Part shown: positions 30,550 through 39,684 of the stretch, piece by piece
Numbering within the stretch: the stretch's first letter is position 1
Layout: the number at the start of each line of letters is the position of its first letter
Assembly (NCBI RefSeq): GCF_014280435.1
Contig: NZ_CP060388.1
Span: 2,108,001-2,172,000, forward strand
Origin: Sphingobium sp. KCTC 72723
Lineage (GTDB): Bacteria; Pseudomonadota; Alphaproteobacteria; Sphingomonadales; Sphingomonadaceae
DNA: 64,000 nt
Direction of reading: 5' to 3'
The notes under the pieces: model-generated
Seen by the model: the letters and a program-made list of their open reading frames with translations, nothing else
Told to the model about the DNA's origin: nothing
The model's database searches: none
Translations under genes and position numbers: made by a program

Positions 30550-33480
30550 GTGAGGCTTTCGACGTGCATGATGGCGCTGGCGCTGGCTGTTTCGCCCGCC
30601 CTGATCCCGTCGGCAGCGGCTGCGCCCGCGCCCGCGTTCAACCCTGACGATCCCCGCTATGCCCGGCTGCGCGCGATGGAAACGCGCGGCACGCAATTGT
30701 TCGAACGCGAAGATTTCGCCAAGTCCATGTCGCAGGAAACGCGCGACGCATGGCACCAGTTGATCATCGATGGCAGCGCGGTGAAAGTGAACGGCCTGCC
30801 TCATCCGCTGGCCGCCGTGGCGACCATCAACCTGGCGTCGATGGACCAGATCGACGGCAAGAACCCGGACGCGCTGGCTAAGGCGGAAAAGGGGCTGGCG
30901 ATGCTGGCCCCGTTCCGTGACGCCTATCCCATCAGCTGGATGCAGGGCATGTCGATCAAGGGCTATATCCAGTCGATCAATGGCGACGTGGCGACCGGCG
31001 CGCAGACGCTGGCGGAAGGGAGCGCCTATGCCGACCGGCATTTCGCCTCGGTCGACCCCAAGACGCTGGAAAAGGGCGACTATATGCTCAAATCCAACAT
31101 CGCCTTTTCGCTGGCCCAGGCCTATTCGCGCCTTGGCCGCAACAGCGACGCGGTGGACGCGCAGAAGCGCAGCATGGACGCGCGGATCGCCGGGCTTGGC
31201 CCGCATGATCCCGATACGGTGGCATCCTATTATACCTATGCGCAGATGTTGTTGCGCGCCGACCGCAAGGCGGATTCGGAACAATATGCGCGGCTGGCGG
31301 TCGAGGTGGCGAGCGACCATGTGGACCGCAAGCATCCAAGCTATGCCCGCGCGCTGGAAATGCTGGGCCTGATCCTGTCGCGCACTGGGCGGCGCGTGGA
31401 AAGCCTCGATTACCTCCAGCGGGCCGTCGCGATCAAGCGGGAGACGGTGGGGACCAAAAGCCTCTATTTCCATTATGGTCTCTATAATCTGGGCGGCATA
31501 TTGGTGCCGCTGGAACGCTATGCCGATGCGCAGCCGCTCTATGTCGAAGCGGAAAAGGGGTTTCGCGCGGTCGAGGGCGAAGCCAGTCCGCAGGCGGCGC
31601 GATCGCTGGCTTTTCTGGGGCTGATCGCGCGGGCGAACGGACAGCCGCAGGAGGCGGCCGACCGGCTGGACGAAGCGCTGGCGCGGATGCGCGCGGCCAG
31701 CACGCAGGACCGCGACATAGGGCAGCGCGTCTACCCCAATCTGATCCCCGTCCTGCTGGACCTGCAACAGCGCGAAAGCGCCGTCGCGGCAGCGCGGATT
31801 TATGCGCGCGAAACCGGCGCGCTCGACAATAGTCCCGCCTTTGCGCTGGCCAATGCCGCGATGATGGAGCGATGGGCCAATGCCGATCCCGCGCGGGCCG
31901 ATGCCGCCGCGCGGATCGCCACCCTGCTGCGCGACGAACAGAATCTGCATGACGATGGCGAACTGGCGGACGAACAGCGCGCCGCGCTCGACGCGATCCT
32001 GAGCATCGCGACCGAAATGCAGGACGCATCGCTGGCGCTGGACGCGATGGCGATATTGGCGGGATCGAAAATCGCGCAAGCCAATAGGCTGGTGACCGAA
32101 CGTCTGGTGGCCGACCCGGCACTGGCCAAGCGGGTGCGCGCATTGCAGGACAAGGTGAAAGCGCTGCAAAGCGCCGATCGCGCGCTGCTCAAGGCATTGG
32201 CGAGCGAAGGCGACGTGCGGACGACACGCCAGACGCGCGACGCACTGGACAGAGAAGCGCGCGGCCTGCGCACGGCCATCGTGCAGGATTATCCGCGCTG
32301 GGCCGAAGCGCGCGGTGGGCTGAAACCCGATCTGGCAGCGGTGCAGGCGGCATTGGGCAAGGACGAAGCGCTGCTGGCAGTGACGCCTGCGTTCGGCCAT
32401 GTCTATCTGCTGGCGATCAGCCGGACGGGCGTGCGGATTGAGCGCGCGGTTGCCGGCCGGGCGGACATGGTGGCGATGGTCGATGGCCTGCGCCGGTCGA
32501 TGACCCCCAAAACGATGGACCTGAACGCGGCGCACCAATTGCATCAGGCCATTTTCACCCCCGGCATCATGGCGACGCTGGGCAAGGCGCGCACGCTGCG
32601 CATCGTGCCGACCGGCGCGTTCGCGTCGCTGCCCTTCGCGCTGTTGCCGCAGCGTCCGGTGACGGCGATCGGCCGGGATACGCCCTGGCTGATCCGCCGC
32701 TTCGCGCTGGCGGTGCAGCCATCCTTTGCGATGGAGGCGGAGCGGAGCGGAACGCGCATCGCCGCTGCCCCAGCGCGCTTCCTGGGCGTGGGTGCGCCGC
32801 TGCCGTTTCCGGTGACGGGCGATGCCCCTGCGCGCCCCGCGCTGATGGCGGCGAACCAATATTTTCGCGGCGGATCGGCCGATGCCGCCGCGCTGGCACA
32901 ACTGCCGCCGCTGCCCGGATCAGCCGACGAACTGCGCGGGGTCGCCCGCCGCTTTGGCACGGCATCCGCCACGCTGATGCTGGGCAGCGACGCCAGCGAG
33001 GCGGGGCTGCGCGGGCATGACCTGTCGCCCTATTCGGTCATACTGTTTGCCACCCATGGGCTGGTCACGGGCCAGATGGAGGGCGTGACCGAACCTGCGC
33101 TGGTGCTGTCGCCGCCAGCGCCGGGCGCGGTGGAGGACGGATTGCTGACCGCGTCGGAAGTGGCGCAGATGCGGATCGGCGCGGACTGGGTGATCCTGTC
33201 CGCGTGCAACACGGCGGCGGGCGACAGCGCGCAGGCTCCGGCCTATTCGGGACTGGCGCAGGCGTTCCGCTATGCCGGGGCCGGATCGCTGCTGGTGTCG
33301 CACTGGCCGGTGCGCGACGATGCCAGCGCGTTCGTCACACTCGAAACGGTCAGGCACGCCAACAAGGGGATGCCCCGCGCGGTGGCGTTGCAACGCGCGA
33401 TGCTCAAACTCATGGCGTCCGGCCAAAGCGATGCGGCGCAACCCTATATCTGGGCGCCGTTCATTCTGGTCGGGCGTTAG
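30550..33480 (+). CDS. Secreted TPR-CHAT domain protein
   Basis: 976 aa from GTG 30550, with GGGGGAAA about 7 nt upstream; GTG 30535 is in frame but lacks such a site. Signal peptide VRLSTCMMALALAVSPALIPSAAAAPA. The middle (about 80-480) has helical TPR-like pairs, including a canonical kinesin-light-chain-type block with LGPHDPDTVASYYTYAQML and HPSYARALEMLGLILSRTGR. The C-terminal CHAT (caspase-like) domain has the His in FATHG (H836) and the Cys in LSACNT (C886), then YAGAGSLLVSHWPVRDDA. Probably a periplasmic or surface protease; its partner and target are unknown. Confidence 0.92.
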   Translation: MRLSTCMMALALAVSPALIPSAAAAPAPAFNPDDPRYARLRAMETRGTQLFEREDFAKSMSQETRDAWHQLIIDGSAVKVNGLPHPLAAVATINLASMDQIDGKNPDALAKAEKGLAMLAPFRDAYPISWMQGMSIKGYIQSINGDVATGAQTLAEGSAYADRHFASVDPKTLEKGDYMLKSNIAFSLAQAYSRLGRNSDAVDAQKRSMDARIAGLGPHDPDTVASYYTYAQMLLRADRKADSEQYARLAVEVASDHVDRKHPSYARALEMLGLILSRTGRRVESLDYLQRAVAIKRETVGTKSLYFHYGLYNLGGILVPLERYADAQPLYVEAEKGFRAVEGEASPQAARSLAFLGLIARANGQPQEAADRLDEALARMRAASTQDRDIGQRVYPNLIPVLLDLQQRESAVAAARIYARETGALDNSPAFALANAAMMERWANADPARADAAARIATLLRDEQNLHDDGELADEQRAALDAILSIATEMQDASLALDAMAILAGSKIAQANRLVTERLVADPALAKRVRALQDKVKALQSADRALLKALASEGDVRTTRQTRDALDREARGLRTAIVQDYPRWAEARGGLKPDLAAVQAALGKDEALLAVTPAFGHVYLLAISRTGVRIERAVAGRADMVAMVDGLRRSMTPKTMDLNAAHQLHQAIFTPGIMATLGKARTLRIVPTGAFASLPFALLPQRPVTAIGRDTPWLIRRFALAVQPSFAMEAERSGTRIAAAPARFLGVGAPLPFPVTGDAPARPALMAANQYFRGGSADAAALAQLPPLPGSADELRGVARRFGTASATLMLGSDASEAGLRGHDLSPYSVILFATHGLVTGQMEGVTEPALVLSPPAPGAVEDGLLTASEVAQMRIGADWVILSACNTAAGDSAQAPAYSGLAQAFRYAGAGSLLVSHWPVRDDASAFVTLETVRHANKGMPRAVALQRAMLKLMASGQSDAAQPYIWAPFILVGR

Positions 33481-33566
33481 AGTAATAACCGATCAAAGCC
33501 GGTCGATTTCGATCCTGTCGGTGGCGGTATTAATTCGTTTACGCTTGCCCGGATAATGTCGCGCCC

Positions 33567-33950
33567 ATGCAATTGGCTCCCTCCCTGCTTGCAGGCGCTC
33601 TTGTCATCGGCGTGGCCGGTGGTGTCGCCTTGCGCGAAACACCCCCGGTTCAACAGGCAGCGCCCCAGGCGCAGGATTGGAAACCGCGCAACACCATCTC
33701 GCGTGAAGTCGGGATGAGCGCTGAGGATCTGGACAACCAGCAGCCGGATGCCGTGGCATTCCATGCGACGCGCCCGGTGAACCGGCGCGCTGTTGCATAT
33801 GCCGTTTCAGGTGCGACGCCCGGCGGTGCCTATCGCAATTGTCGTGAAGCCAGGGCCGCGGGCGCGACGCCGCTCTATCGGGGACAGCCCGGATATGGCG
33901 CGCATATGGATGGCGACAATGACGGCATAGCCTGCGAACCTGTCAGGTAG
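33567..33950 (+). CDS. Excalibur calcium-binding domain protein
   Basis: 127 aa from ATG 33567, N-terminal signal/anchor (LAPSLLAGALVIGVAGGVAL). The C-terminal 40 residues (GAYRNCREARAAGATPLYRG.. HMDGDNDGIACE) form an excalibur domain: two Cys and a DxDxDGxxCE calcium loop. Such domains occur in secreted nucleases and envelope proteins; here it stands without a nuclease domain. Convergent with the ABC-F gene, ends 9 bp apart. Confidence 0.85.
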   Translation: MQLAPSLLAGALVIGVAGGVALRETPPVQQAAPQAQDWKPRNTISREVGMSAEDLDNQQPDAVAFHATRPVNRRAVAYAVSGATPGGAYRNCREARAAGATPLYRGQPGYGAHMDGDNDGIACEPVR

Positions 33951-33959
33951 AAACAGGGA

Positions 33960-35828
33960 TCAGCCTGCCTCCAGCGCTGCGCCTGCCACCATCCATAGTT
34001 CTTCGGCGGCGGCGAGTTTCTTTTCCACTGCCGCGCGCTTCACCATCAGGTCGCTGGTGTTCATCCTCGCTTCCGCGCCGGTCGCCTTTTTGGGGTCCGT
34101 CAGCGCAGTGTCGATGCGGGCGCGTTCGGCGGCGAGTGCTGCCATATCCCGTTCCGCCTTGTTGAGCGCGTTCTTCAAGATCTTCTGCCGTTCGCGCCAT
34201 TGCGCGGCGGCCTGCTTGTCGGCCTTGCGATCCACCTTGGGCGCGTCGCCGCCGCTGCTGTTGCCGTCGGTCTTGCGCAGGATGATGTCGGTATAGTCGT
34301 CCAGCGACCCGTCGAAGGGCTGCGCCGTGCCATTATCCACCAGCACCAGCCGGTCGGCGACCAGTTCGATCATGTGCCGATCATGCGACACGATGACGAC
34401 CGCGCCCGAATAATCGTTGAGCGCCTGCACCAGCGCTTCGCGGCTATCGACGTCCAGATGGTTGGTCGGTTCATCCAGGATCAGCATATGCGGCGCGTCG
34501 CGGGTGATGAGCGCCAGCGCGAGGCGGGCGCGCTCGCCGCCCGACATGCTGCCGACCTTCTGCACCGCGCGCTCGCCCGAAAAGCCGAACCGGCCCAGTT
34601 GCGCCCGCACCGCGCCCGGCGTCGCGCCCTTCATCACGCGCGTCATATGTTCCAGCGGCGTGTCGGTAACGTCCAGTTCCTCCACCTGATATTGGGTGAA
34701 ATAGCCGACATTCATCTTGGGCGAGGAAGCCATTTCGCCTTCCATCGGCGTCAGTTGCGCGGCGATGAGGCGGGCCAGCGTCGTCTTGCCATTGCCGTTG
34801 CGACCCAGCAGCGCCAGCCGGTCGTCCGGGTCGATGCGCAGGTTGATGCGCTTGAGGATCGGCGTGTCGCCATAGCCGACCGCCGCCATGTCCATGGTGA
34901 TGAGTGGTGGGCGCAGTTCGGCGGGGCTGGGAAAACCGAAATGCAGCGTCGGGTCTTCGATCGCAGCGGCAATCGGCTGCATCCGGGCCAGCGCCTTGGC
35001 GCGCGACTGCGCCTGTTTGGCGGTCGAAGCACGGGCGCTATTGCGCGCGACATAGTCCTGTAACTTGTCCCGTTCCGCCTGCTGCTTGGTGCGGGCCGAT
35101 TCGAGCTGGGCGAGTCGTTCGGCGCGTTGCCGCTCGAAGGCGTCATAGCCGCCGGGATAGAGGGTGACCTTGCCCCCTTCCAGATGCAGGATATAATCCA
35201 CGACATTGTTCAGCAGGTCGCGTTCATGGCTGATGACGACCACGGTGCCGCGATAGGCCTTCAGGAAATTTTCCAGCCACAGCGTGGCTTCCAGATCGAG
35301 ATGGTTCGACGGTTCGTCGAGCAGCAGCAGGTCCGGGTTCGAGAACAAAAGCGACGCCAGCGCGACGCGCATCTTCCACCCGCCCGAATAGCTGTCGAGC
35401 GGACGGCCCTGCATTTCCTCGTCAAAGCCGAGGCCGACGAGGATGCGGGCGGCGCGGGCAGGCGCAGTATAGGCGTCGATCGTGGTCAGCCGCTCATAGA
35501 TATGGCCGAGGCGATCGGGGTCTTCGGTATGTTCCGCCTCCGCCATCAATTCGGCGCGTTCCTTGTCCGCTTCCAGCACCGTGTCGAACGGGGTGGCGGT
35601 GCCGCTGGGCGCTTCCTGCGCGATATAGCCAAGGCGCGTGTCGCGGGGCATGTCGCAACTGCCGTCATCGGGGTCCAACTGGCCGATCATGACCTTCATC
35701 AGCGTGGATTTGCCCGCGCCGTTGCGGCCGATCAGGCCGACGCGGCTGCGCGGGGGCAGCGCGGCGCTGGCGCGGTCGAGGATGGTGCGGCCGCCGAGGC
35801 GCACGGTGATACCGTTCAGATTGAGCAT
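33960..35828 (-). CDS. ABC-F family ATPase (YheS/Uup type)
   Basis: 622 aa with two ABC cassettes and no membrane part. Cassette 1: Walker A GRNGAGKST (about 35-43), signature SGGWKMRVALA, Walker B LLLLDEPSNHLDLEA. Interdomain linker about 240-310 rich in Arg/Lys/Glu. Cassette 2: GRNGNGKTT, MSGGERARLALA, MLILDEPTNHLDVDS. The C-terminal coiled-coil (WRERQKILKNALNKAERDMAALAAERAR) is typical. ABC-F proteins act on ribosomes or quality control; the exact subtype is not certain from sequence alone. Confidence 0.93.
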   Translation of the reverse strand: MLNLNGITVRLGGRTILDRASAALPPRSRVGLIGRNGAGKSTLMKVMIGQLDPDDGSCDMPRDTRLGYIAQEAPSGTATPFDTVLEADKERAELMAEAEHTEDPDRLGHIYERLTTIDAYTAPARAARILVGLGFDEEMQGRPLDSYSGGWKMRVALASLLFSNPDLLLLDEPSNHLDLEATLWLENFLKAYRGTVVVISHERDLLNNVVDYILHLEGGKVTLYPGGYDAFERQRAERLAQLESARTKQQAERDKLQDYVARNSARASTAKQAQSRAKALARMQPIAAAIEDPTLHFGFPSPAELRPPLITMDMAAVGYGDTPILKRINLRIDPDDRLALLGRNGNGKTTLARLIAAQLTPMEGEMASSPKMNVGYFTQYQVEELDVTDTPLEHMTRVMKGATPGAVRAQLGRFGFSGERAVQKVGSMSGGERARLALALITRDAPHMLILDEPTNHLDVDSREALVQALNDYSGAVVIVSHDRHMIELVADRLVLVDNGTAQPFDGSLDDYTDIILRKTDGNSSGGDAPKVDRKADKQAAAQWRERQKILKNALNKAERDMAALAAERARIDTALTDPKKATGAEARMNTSDLMVKRAAVEKKLAAAEELWMVAGAALEAG

Positions 35829-36138
35829 GGCCGCGCTTTAGCAGGATGCCGCGCATAAGAAAGGGGGCGCGACATCGCCATTGCAAATGGGCAGCGACAC
35901 AAGCAGCGATGTGGGGGGAAGGGTCATCCCGAACAGCATATGGCGCGTGCAGTTCGCCAAAAAGCTGTTCGGGATCACAGCGCTGTCCGACTTGGAGAGG
36001 GCATGACAACGCTGTCTCAGGCGATTAAACAGATTCCTGCGCGCCGCGCAACCCTGTTTTGTCGATCCTATGCCAGAAAACGCAAAAGGCGCGATCGCCG
36101 GTCGGCAACCGCGCCTCATGGCCTATCGGGGGGCGATT
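35829..36138. other. 310-bp gene-free stretch with a 12-bp-arm hairpin
   Basis: Holds the leader of the ABC-F gene and a perfect inverted repeat ATCCCGAACAGC (35926-35937) / GCTGTTCGGGAT (35964-35975) with a 26-nt loop. Its GTCATCCC..GGGATCAC ends resemble the REP-like elements elsewhere. Nothing else is recognised; the SMP-30 gene ends at the right border. Confidence 0.65.
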
Positions 36139-36996
36139 TCAGCCCGCGTAAAGATGCGTCGGCAGGCCGCGCACGCCGCAATCGACTTCGAAAAAGCCGC
36201 CATCATAAGGGGTTGCATCGTCCAGCCCTTCGGCGGCCGAACTCACGAACATCCGGTCCAGGTCCGGCCCGGCAAAGCAGATATTGGTCACTTGCCGCGC
36301 GGGCAGGGCAATGGAACGGTCCAGCACGCCATCGGGGGTGAAGCGGCTGATCCGCGACCCGGCCCAATGCGCGACCCAGATATGGCCATCGGCATCCACG
36401 GTCATCCCGTCGGGATAGCCATCTTCATCGGTGAAGCGAATGAAGGGCTGACGATCCGTCGCGCCATCCGCCGTCCGGGTGAAGCGGAACATTTGCTGGC
36501 GCGCAGTATCGCTATGATAGAGCCAGCGACCGCAGGGGGAGAAAGCCGGGCCGTTGGGGACGCGATAATCGCTGTCGACCTGCGTCCATGTCCTGTCGGG
36601 GGCTAGGCGATAAAGTGCGCCGCGCACCCGCTCCTCCTCCATATCCATGGTCCCGCACCAGACATGGCCCTGCGCATCGGCCTTGCCATCGTTCATCCGG
36701 TTGCCGGGGTAGTGCGGTTCGGGGTCGCCGAACGGGGTGATGACCAGCGGATCGAGGCTGATGTCGGCAAAGCCGCTCTTGAACCCGCCGATAAAGCCGC
36801 CCCGTTCGCGCTCGGCGATCCAGCCCAACGGTTCGGGCATCGCCCAGCGCTGGACCCGGCCATCGCCCAGCGACAGCCGGTTGAGCGCGGGGGCAAGAAT
36901 ATCGACCCAATAGACGGCATTGTCGCGCGCCGACCATAATGTGCCTTCGCCCAATATGTCGGCCACGCCGCGCTCGATCATCCGCCATTGCGTCAT
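36139..36996 (-). CDS. SMP-30/gluconolactonase-family lactonase, probable L-arabinolactonase
   Basis: 285 aa six-bladed beta-propeller hydrolase. Metal site pieces: GEGTLWSARDNAVYWVDI (Glu near 17), NRMNDGKADAQGHVWCGTMD (Asn/Asp near 100), VPNGPAFSPCGRWLYHSDT (Asn near 147) and YPDGMTVDADGHIWVAHW (Asp near 197). The family opens sugar lactones. Next to the aldose epimerase and sugar dehydrogenase of this locus, it most likely hydrolyses L-arabinono-lactone; the substrate is inferred. It follows galM by 14 bp on the same leftward transcript. Confidence 0.87.
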   Translation of the reverse strand: MTQWRMIERGVADILGEGTLWSARDNAVYWVDILAPALNRLSLGDGRVQRWAMPEPLGWIAERERGGFIGGFKSGFADISLDPLVITPFGDPEPHYPGNRMNDGKADAQGHVWCGTMDMEEERVRGALYRLAPDRTWTQVDSDYRVPNGPAFSPCGRWLYHSDTARQQMFRFTRTADGATDRQPFIRFTDEDGYPDGMTVDADGHIWVAHWAGSRISRFTPDGVLDRSIALPARQVTNICFAGPDLDRMFVSSAAEGLDDATPYDGGFFEVDCGVRGLPTHLYAG

Positions 36997-37010
36997 AGCC
37001 CCGCCCCCGT

Positions 37011-38156
37011 TCAGCGCTTGACGGACAGGCGATAGACCATCGCATGATGATAGGGCTTGCCCGGATCGACCCGCGCCGACACGAAGGTCGGCTTGTTGGG
37101 CGCGTCGGGGAATTTCTGCGGCTCCAGCGCGATGCCGTCGCCCATGCGGTAGAGATGCCCGCTTTTGCCGACCAGCGTGCCGTCGAGGAAATTGCCCGCG
37201 TAAAATTGCACGCCCGGTTCGGTCGTCAGCACTTCAAGCACGCGACCAGACACCGGGTCTTCCAGCCGTGCGGCCAGTTCCGGGGTTTTGGTGACGCCCT
37301 TGTCCAGCGCCCAATTATGGTCGTAGCCGCGCCCGGCGACGATCTGCGGATCGCGCCCGTCGCGGATGCCATCGGCCACGCGGCGGGCTTTACGGAAATC
37401 GAACACGCCGCCTGCGACTGGCTTCAATTCGCCGGTCGGGATCAGCGCGGCGTCCACCGGCGTATAGGCCTTGGCCGGGATCGTCAGCATATGGCCCAGC
37501 GCGCCATCGGGCGAACCTTCACCGGCCAGGTTGAAGATCGCATGGTTGGTCATGTTGACGATGGTGGGCTTGTCCGACTTTGCGTCGAACGCGATGCCCA
37601 GATTGCCGCTTTCGTCCAGCGTATAGGTGACGGTCGTGTCCAGCTTGCCCGGATAGCCCGAATCGCCGTCCATGCTGGTCAGCGACAGGACCAGCGTGGC
37701 CACCGGGCCGCTCTTGATCGACACGATCTTCCACACCTGCTTGTCGAAGCCCTTGCCCCCGCCATGCAGCGTATTGACCTTGTCATTGAGCGGCAGCTGA
37801 TACGCCTTGCCATCCAGCATGAACTTCCCGCCTGCGATACGATTGGCATAGCGGCCCACCGTCACGCCGAAATAATTGGGATAGTCGACATAGGATTTCA
37901 GGTCGTCATAGCCCAGCAGCACGTCGGCGATTGCGCCGTCCTTGCCGGGGCCTGACAGCGATTGCAGCGTCGCGCCATAGGTCAGGATCTTTGCCGACAC
38001 GCCCGCGCCGTTCTTCAACGTGATCGTCTCTACCGCCGTGCCATTGGCGCTCCCCGCAGGCGCACGGCTGGCCTCTGCCGCCAGCGCCGTTCCGCTTGCG
38101 AGCGCAACCGCCAGCGCGTATGACAACGCTGTTTTCAAATCGACGACCTTTCGCAT
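37011..38156 (-). CDS. galM: Aldose 1-epimerase, exported
   Basis: 381 aa from ATG 38156, preceded by GAGAGGAAG. N-terminal signal peptide (KTALSYALAVALASGTALAAEA), so periplasmic. Mutarotase signatures: YGATLQSLSGPGKDG, GVTVGRYANRIAGGKF, LHGGGKGFDKQVW, the catalytic His in NMTNHAIFNLAG, GYDHNWALDK and the catalytic Glu in GIALEPQKFPDAPN. It equilibrates sugar anomers before uptake or oxidation. Heads a two-gene leftward unit with the lactonase and is divergent from the MFS transporter, with the 15-bp regulon motif between. Confidence 0.94.
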   Translation of the reverse strand: MRKVVDLKTALSYALAVALASGTALAAEASRAPAGSANGTAVETITLKNGAGVSAKILTYGATLQSLSGPGKDGAIADVLLGYDDLKSYVDYPNYFGVTVGRYANRIAGGKFMLDGKAYQLPLNDKVNTLHGGGKGFDKQVWKIVSIKSGPVATLVLSLTSMDGDSGYPGKLDTTVTYTLDESGNLGIAFDAKSDKPTIVNMTNHAIFNLAGEGSPDGALGHMLTIPAKAYTPVDAALIPTGELKPVAGGVFDFRKARRVADGIRDGRDPQIVAGRGYDHNWALDKGVTKTPELAARLEDPVSGRVLEVLTTEPGVQFYAGNFLDGTLVGKSGHLYRMGDGIALEPQKFPDAPNKPTFVSARVDPGKPYHHAMVYRLSVKR

Positions 38157-38203
38157 GGACTTCCTCTCGTAACCTACACCCATTGACGGGTGGTTTCGGT
38201 GGA

Positions 38204-38218
38204 TATACTCCGACAAAA
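38204..38218 (-). promoter_or_regulatory. Arabinose-locus operator motif, galM/MFS promoter region
   Basis: Minus-strand TTTTGTCGGAGTATA. One of four matches to WTWWGTCKGAGYAWW in the window's arabinose locus. Lies 47 bp upstream of the galM start and 58 bp upstream of the MFS start. Confidence 0.6.
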
Positions 38219-38276
38219 TAAGCGGATGCAACCCCCATGGGGTGTGCCGCACTGGACTTCTTACGGAGACGGATGA

Positions 38277-39584
38277 ATGGCAGGACCAGTTTCCTCGACC
38301 GCCGCGCCAACGGTGACGCATAATCCCGCAACGCGCTACGGCCCGGCCCTTGGGCTGCTGGCCAGCCTGTTTTTCATGTGGGGCTTCATCACGGTCATCA
38401 ACAACACGTTGCTGCCGCATCTGCGCAGCGTGTTCGACCTTAGCTACACCCAGACGACGCTGATCGAATCGGTGTGGTTCATTGCCTATTTCGTCGCCTC
38501 CATTCCATCGGCCAAGCTGATCGAGCGGATCGGCTATCAAAAGGCGCTGGTCGTTGGCCTGCTGATCATCGCGGCAGGTGCGCTGGGCATGACGCTGGCA
38601 GCATCGATACCCTCCTATGGCGTGACGCTGGTCATGCTGTTCGTCATCGCGTGCGGCATTGCGCTGTTGCAGGTCGCGGCCAACCCCTATGTCGCGGTCG
38701 TGGGCAAGCCCGAAACCGCCTCCTCGCGCCTCAATCTGGTGCAGGCGATGAACTCGGCAGGCACCATGCTGGCCCCGCTGTTCGGCGCTTACCTGATCCT
38801 GGGCCGGTCGAAGGGCGGCACCGCGCAGGGCGAGATCGTCCTGACACAGGCCGAACGGCTGGCCGACGCGCAATCGGTCATCCTGCCCTATGTGCTGGTG
38901 GCGATCGTGCTGGTGGTGCTGGCCGTCATCATCGCCCGCTTCCCCCTGCCCGCCATGGGCAACGCCATGTCGCGCCACAACAAGGAAGAGCGCAAGAAGC
39001 ACTCGCTCTGGAACCACCGCAACCTAGTGTTCGGTATTCCCGCGATCTTCATCTATTTGATCGCGGAAATCGGCGTCGCCAACCTGTTCGTCAATTTCGT
39101 TAGCCAGCCCGACATCGCCAACCTGACCCACGAACAGGCCGGACGCTACCTCACTTTCCTGTGGGGCGGGATGATGGTCGGCCGTTTTGCCGGTTCCGCG
39201 ATCATGCAGAAATTCGATGCGGGCAATGTGCTGGCCGCCTTCTCGATCGGCGCGTTCATCGTCATGATCGTCACCGTGTTCACCACCGGGCCGGTCGCGA
39301 TGTGGGCGCTGATCCTCGTGGGCCTGTTCCACTCGATCATGTTCCCGACCATCTTCACGCTGGGCATCAAGGGGCTTGGGCCGCTGACCGAGGAAGGCTC
39401 CGGTCTGCTCATCATGGCGATCGCCGGTGGCGCGCTGGTGGTGGTGCAGGGCTGGCTGGCCGACAGCTATGGCCTGCAATGGTCGTTCCTGCTGACGGCC
39501 GTGTGCGAACTCTACATCCTGTTCTACGCGCTGTGGGGGTCGAAAACGACCCACGCGCTGCCCGATCAGCAAGTCGCGGAATAA
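38277..39584 (+). CDS. Sugar MFS transporter, FucP family
   Basis: 435 aa, about twelve membrane segments. Family signs are FFMWGFITVINNTLLPHLRSVFDLSYTQTTLIESVWFIAYF, an ANPYVAVVGKPETASSRLNLVQAMNSAGTMLAP block with the conserved NPY and NL.QA, and the second-half LWGGMMVGRFAGSAIM. FucP-type carriers are proton symporters for fucose, glucose, galactose or arabinose. The setting makes L-arabinose the likely substrate (inference). Convergent with the GntR gene over a strong terminator. Confidence 0.93.
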   Translation: MAGPVSSTAAPTVTHNPATRYGPALGLLASLFFMWGFITVINNTLLPHLRSVFDLSYTQTTLIESVWFIAYFVASIPSAKLIERIGYQKALVVGLLIIAAGALGMTLAASIPSYGVTLVMLFVIACGIALLQVAANPYVAVVGKPETASSRLNLVQAMNSAGTMLAPLFGAYLILGRSKGGTAQGEIVLTQAERLADAQSVILPYVLVAIVLVVLAVIIARFPLPAMGNAMSRHNKEERKKHSLWNHRNLVFGIPAIFIYLIAEIGVANLFVNFVSQPDIANLTHEQAGRYLTFLWGGMMVGRFAGSAIMQKFDAGNVLAAFSIGAFIVMIVTVFTTGPVAMWALILVGLFHSIMFPTIFTLGIKGLGPLTEEGSGLLIMAIAGGALVVVQGWLADSYGLQWSFLLTAVCELYILFYALWGSKTTHALPDQQVAE

Positions 39585-39610
39585 CGCCAAGGGTCGCACT
39601 TTGGACGGCA

Positions 39611-39650
39611 AAAGGGCCGGAGCGGCATGTTCGCTCCGGCCCTTTTTTGT
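39611..39650. terminator. Bidirectional intrinsic terminator
   Basis: Perfect 14-bp stem AAAGGGCCGGAGCG (39611-39624) / CGCTCCGGCCCTTT (39632-39645) with loop GCATGTT, then TTTG; the reverse strand also ends in a T run. Serves the convergent MFS and gntR genes. Confidence 0.9.
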
Positions 39651-39684
39651 CAAATAATCCTCCCCTCGCGGGGGAGGATCAAAG

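Noticed and set aside
30550..33480. CHAT protein as part of an anti-phage defence system.
   Set aside because: It has a signal peptide and there is no effector, gasdermin, nuclease or sensor gene next to it; the context does not support defence.
38277..38360. TonB-type or Tat signal on the MFS transporter N-terminus.
   Set aside because: The first 20 residues are a polar cytoplasmic tail before the first membrane helix.
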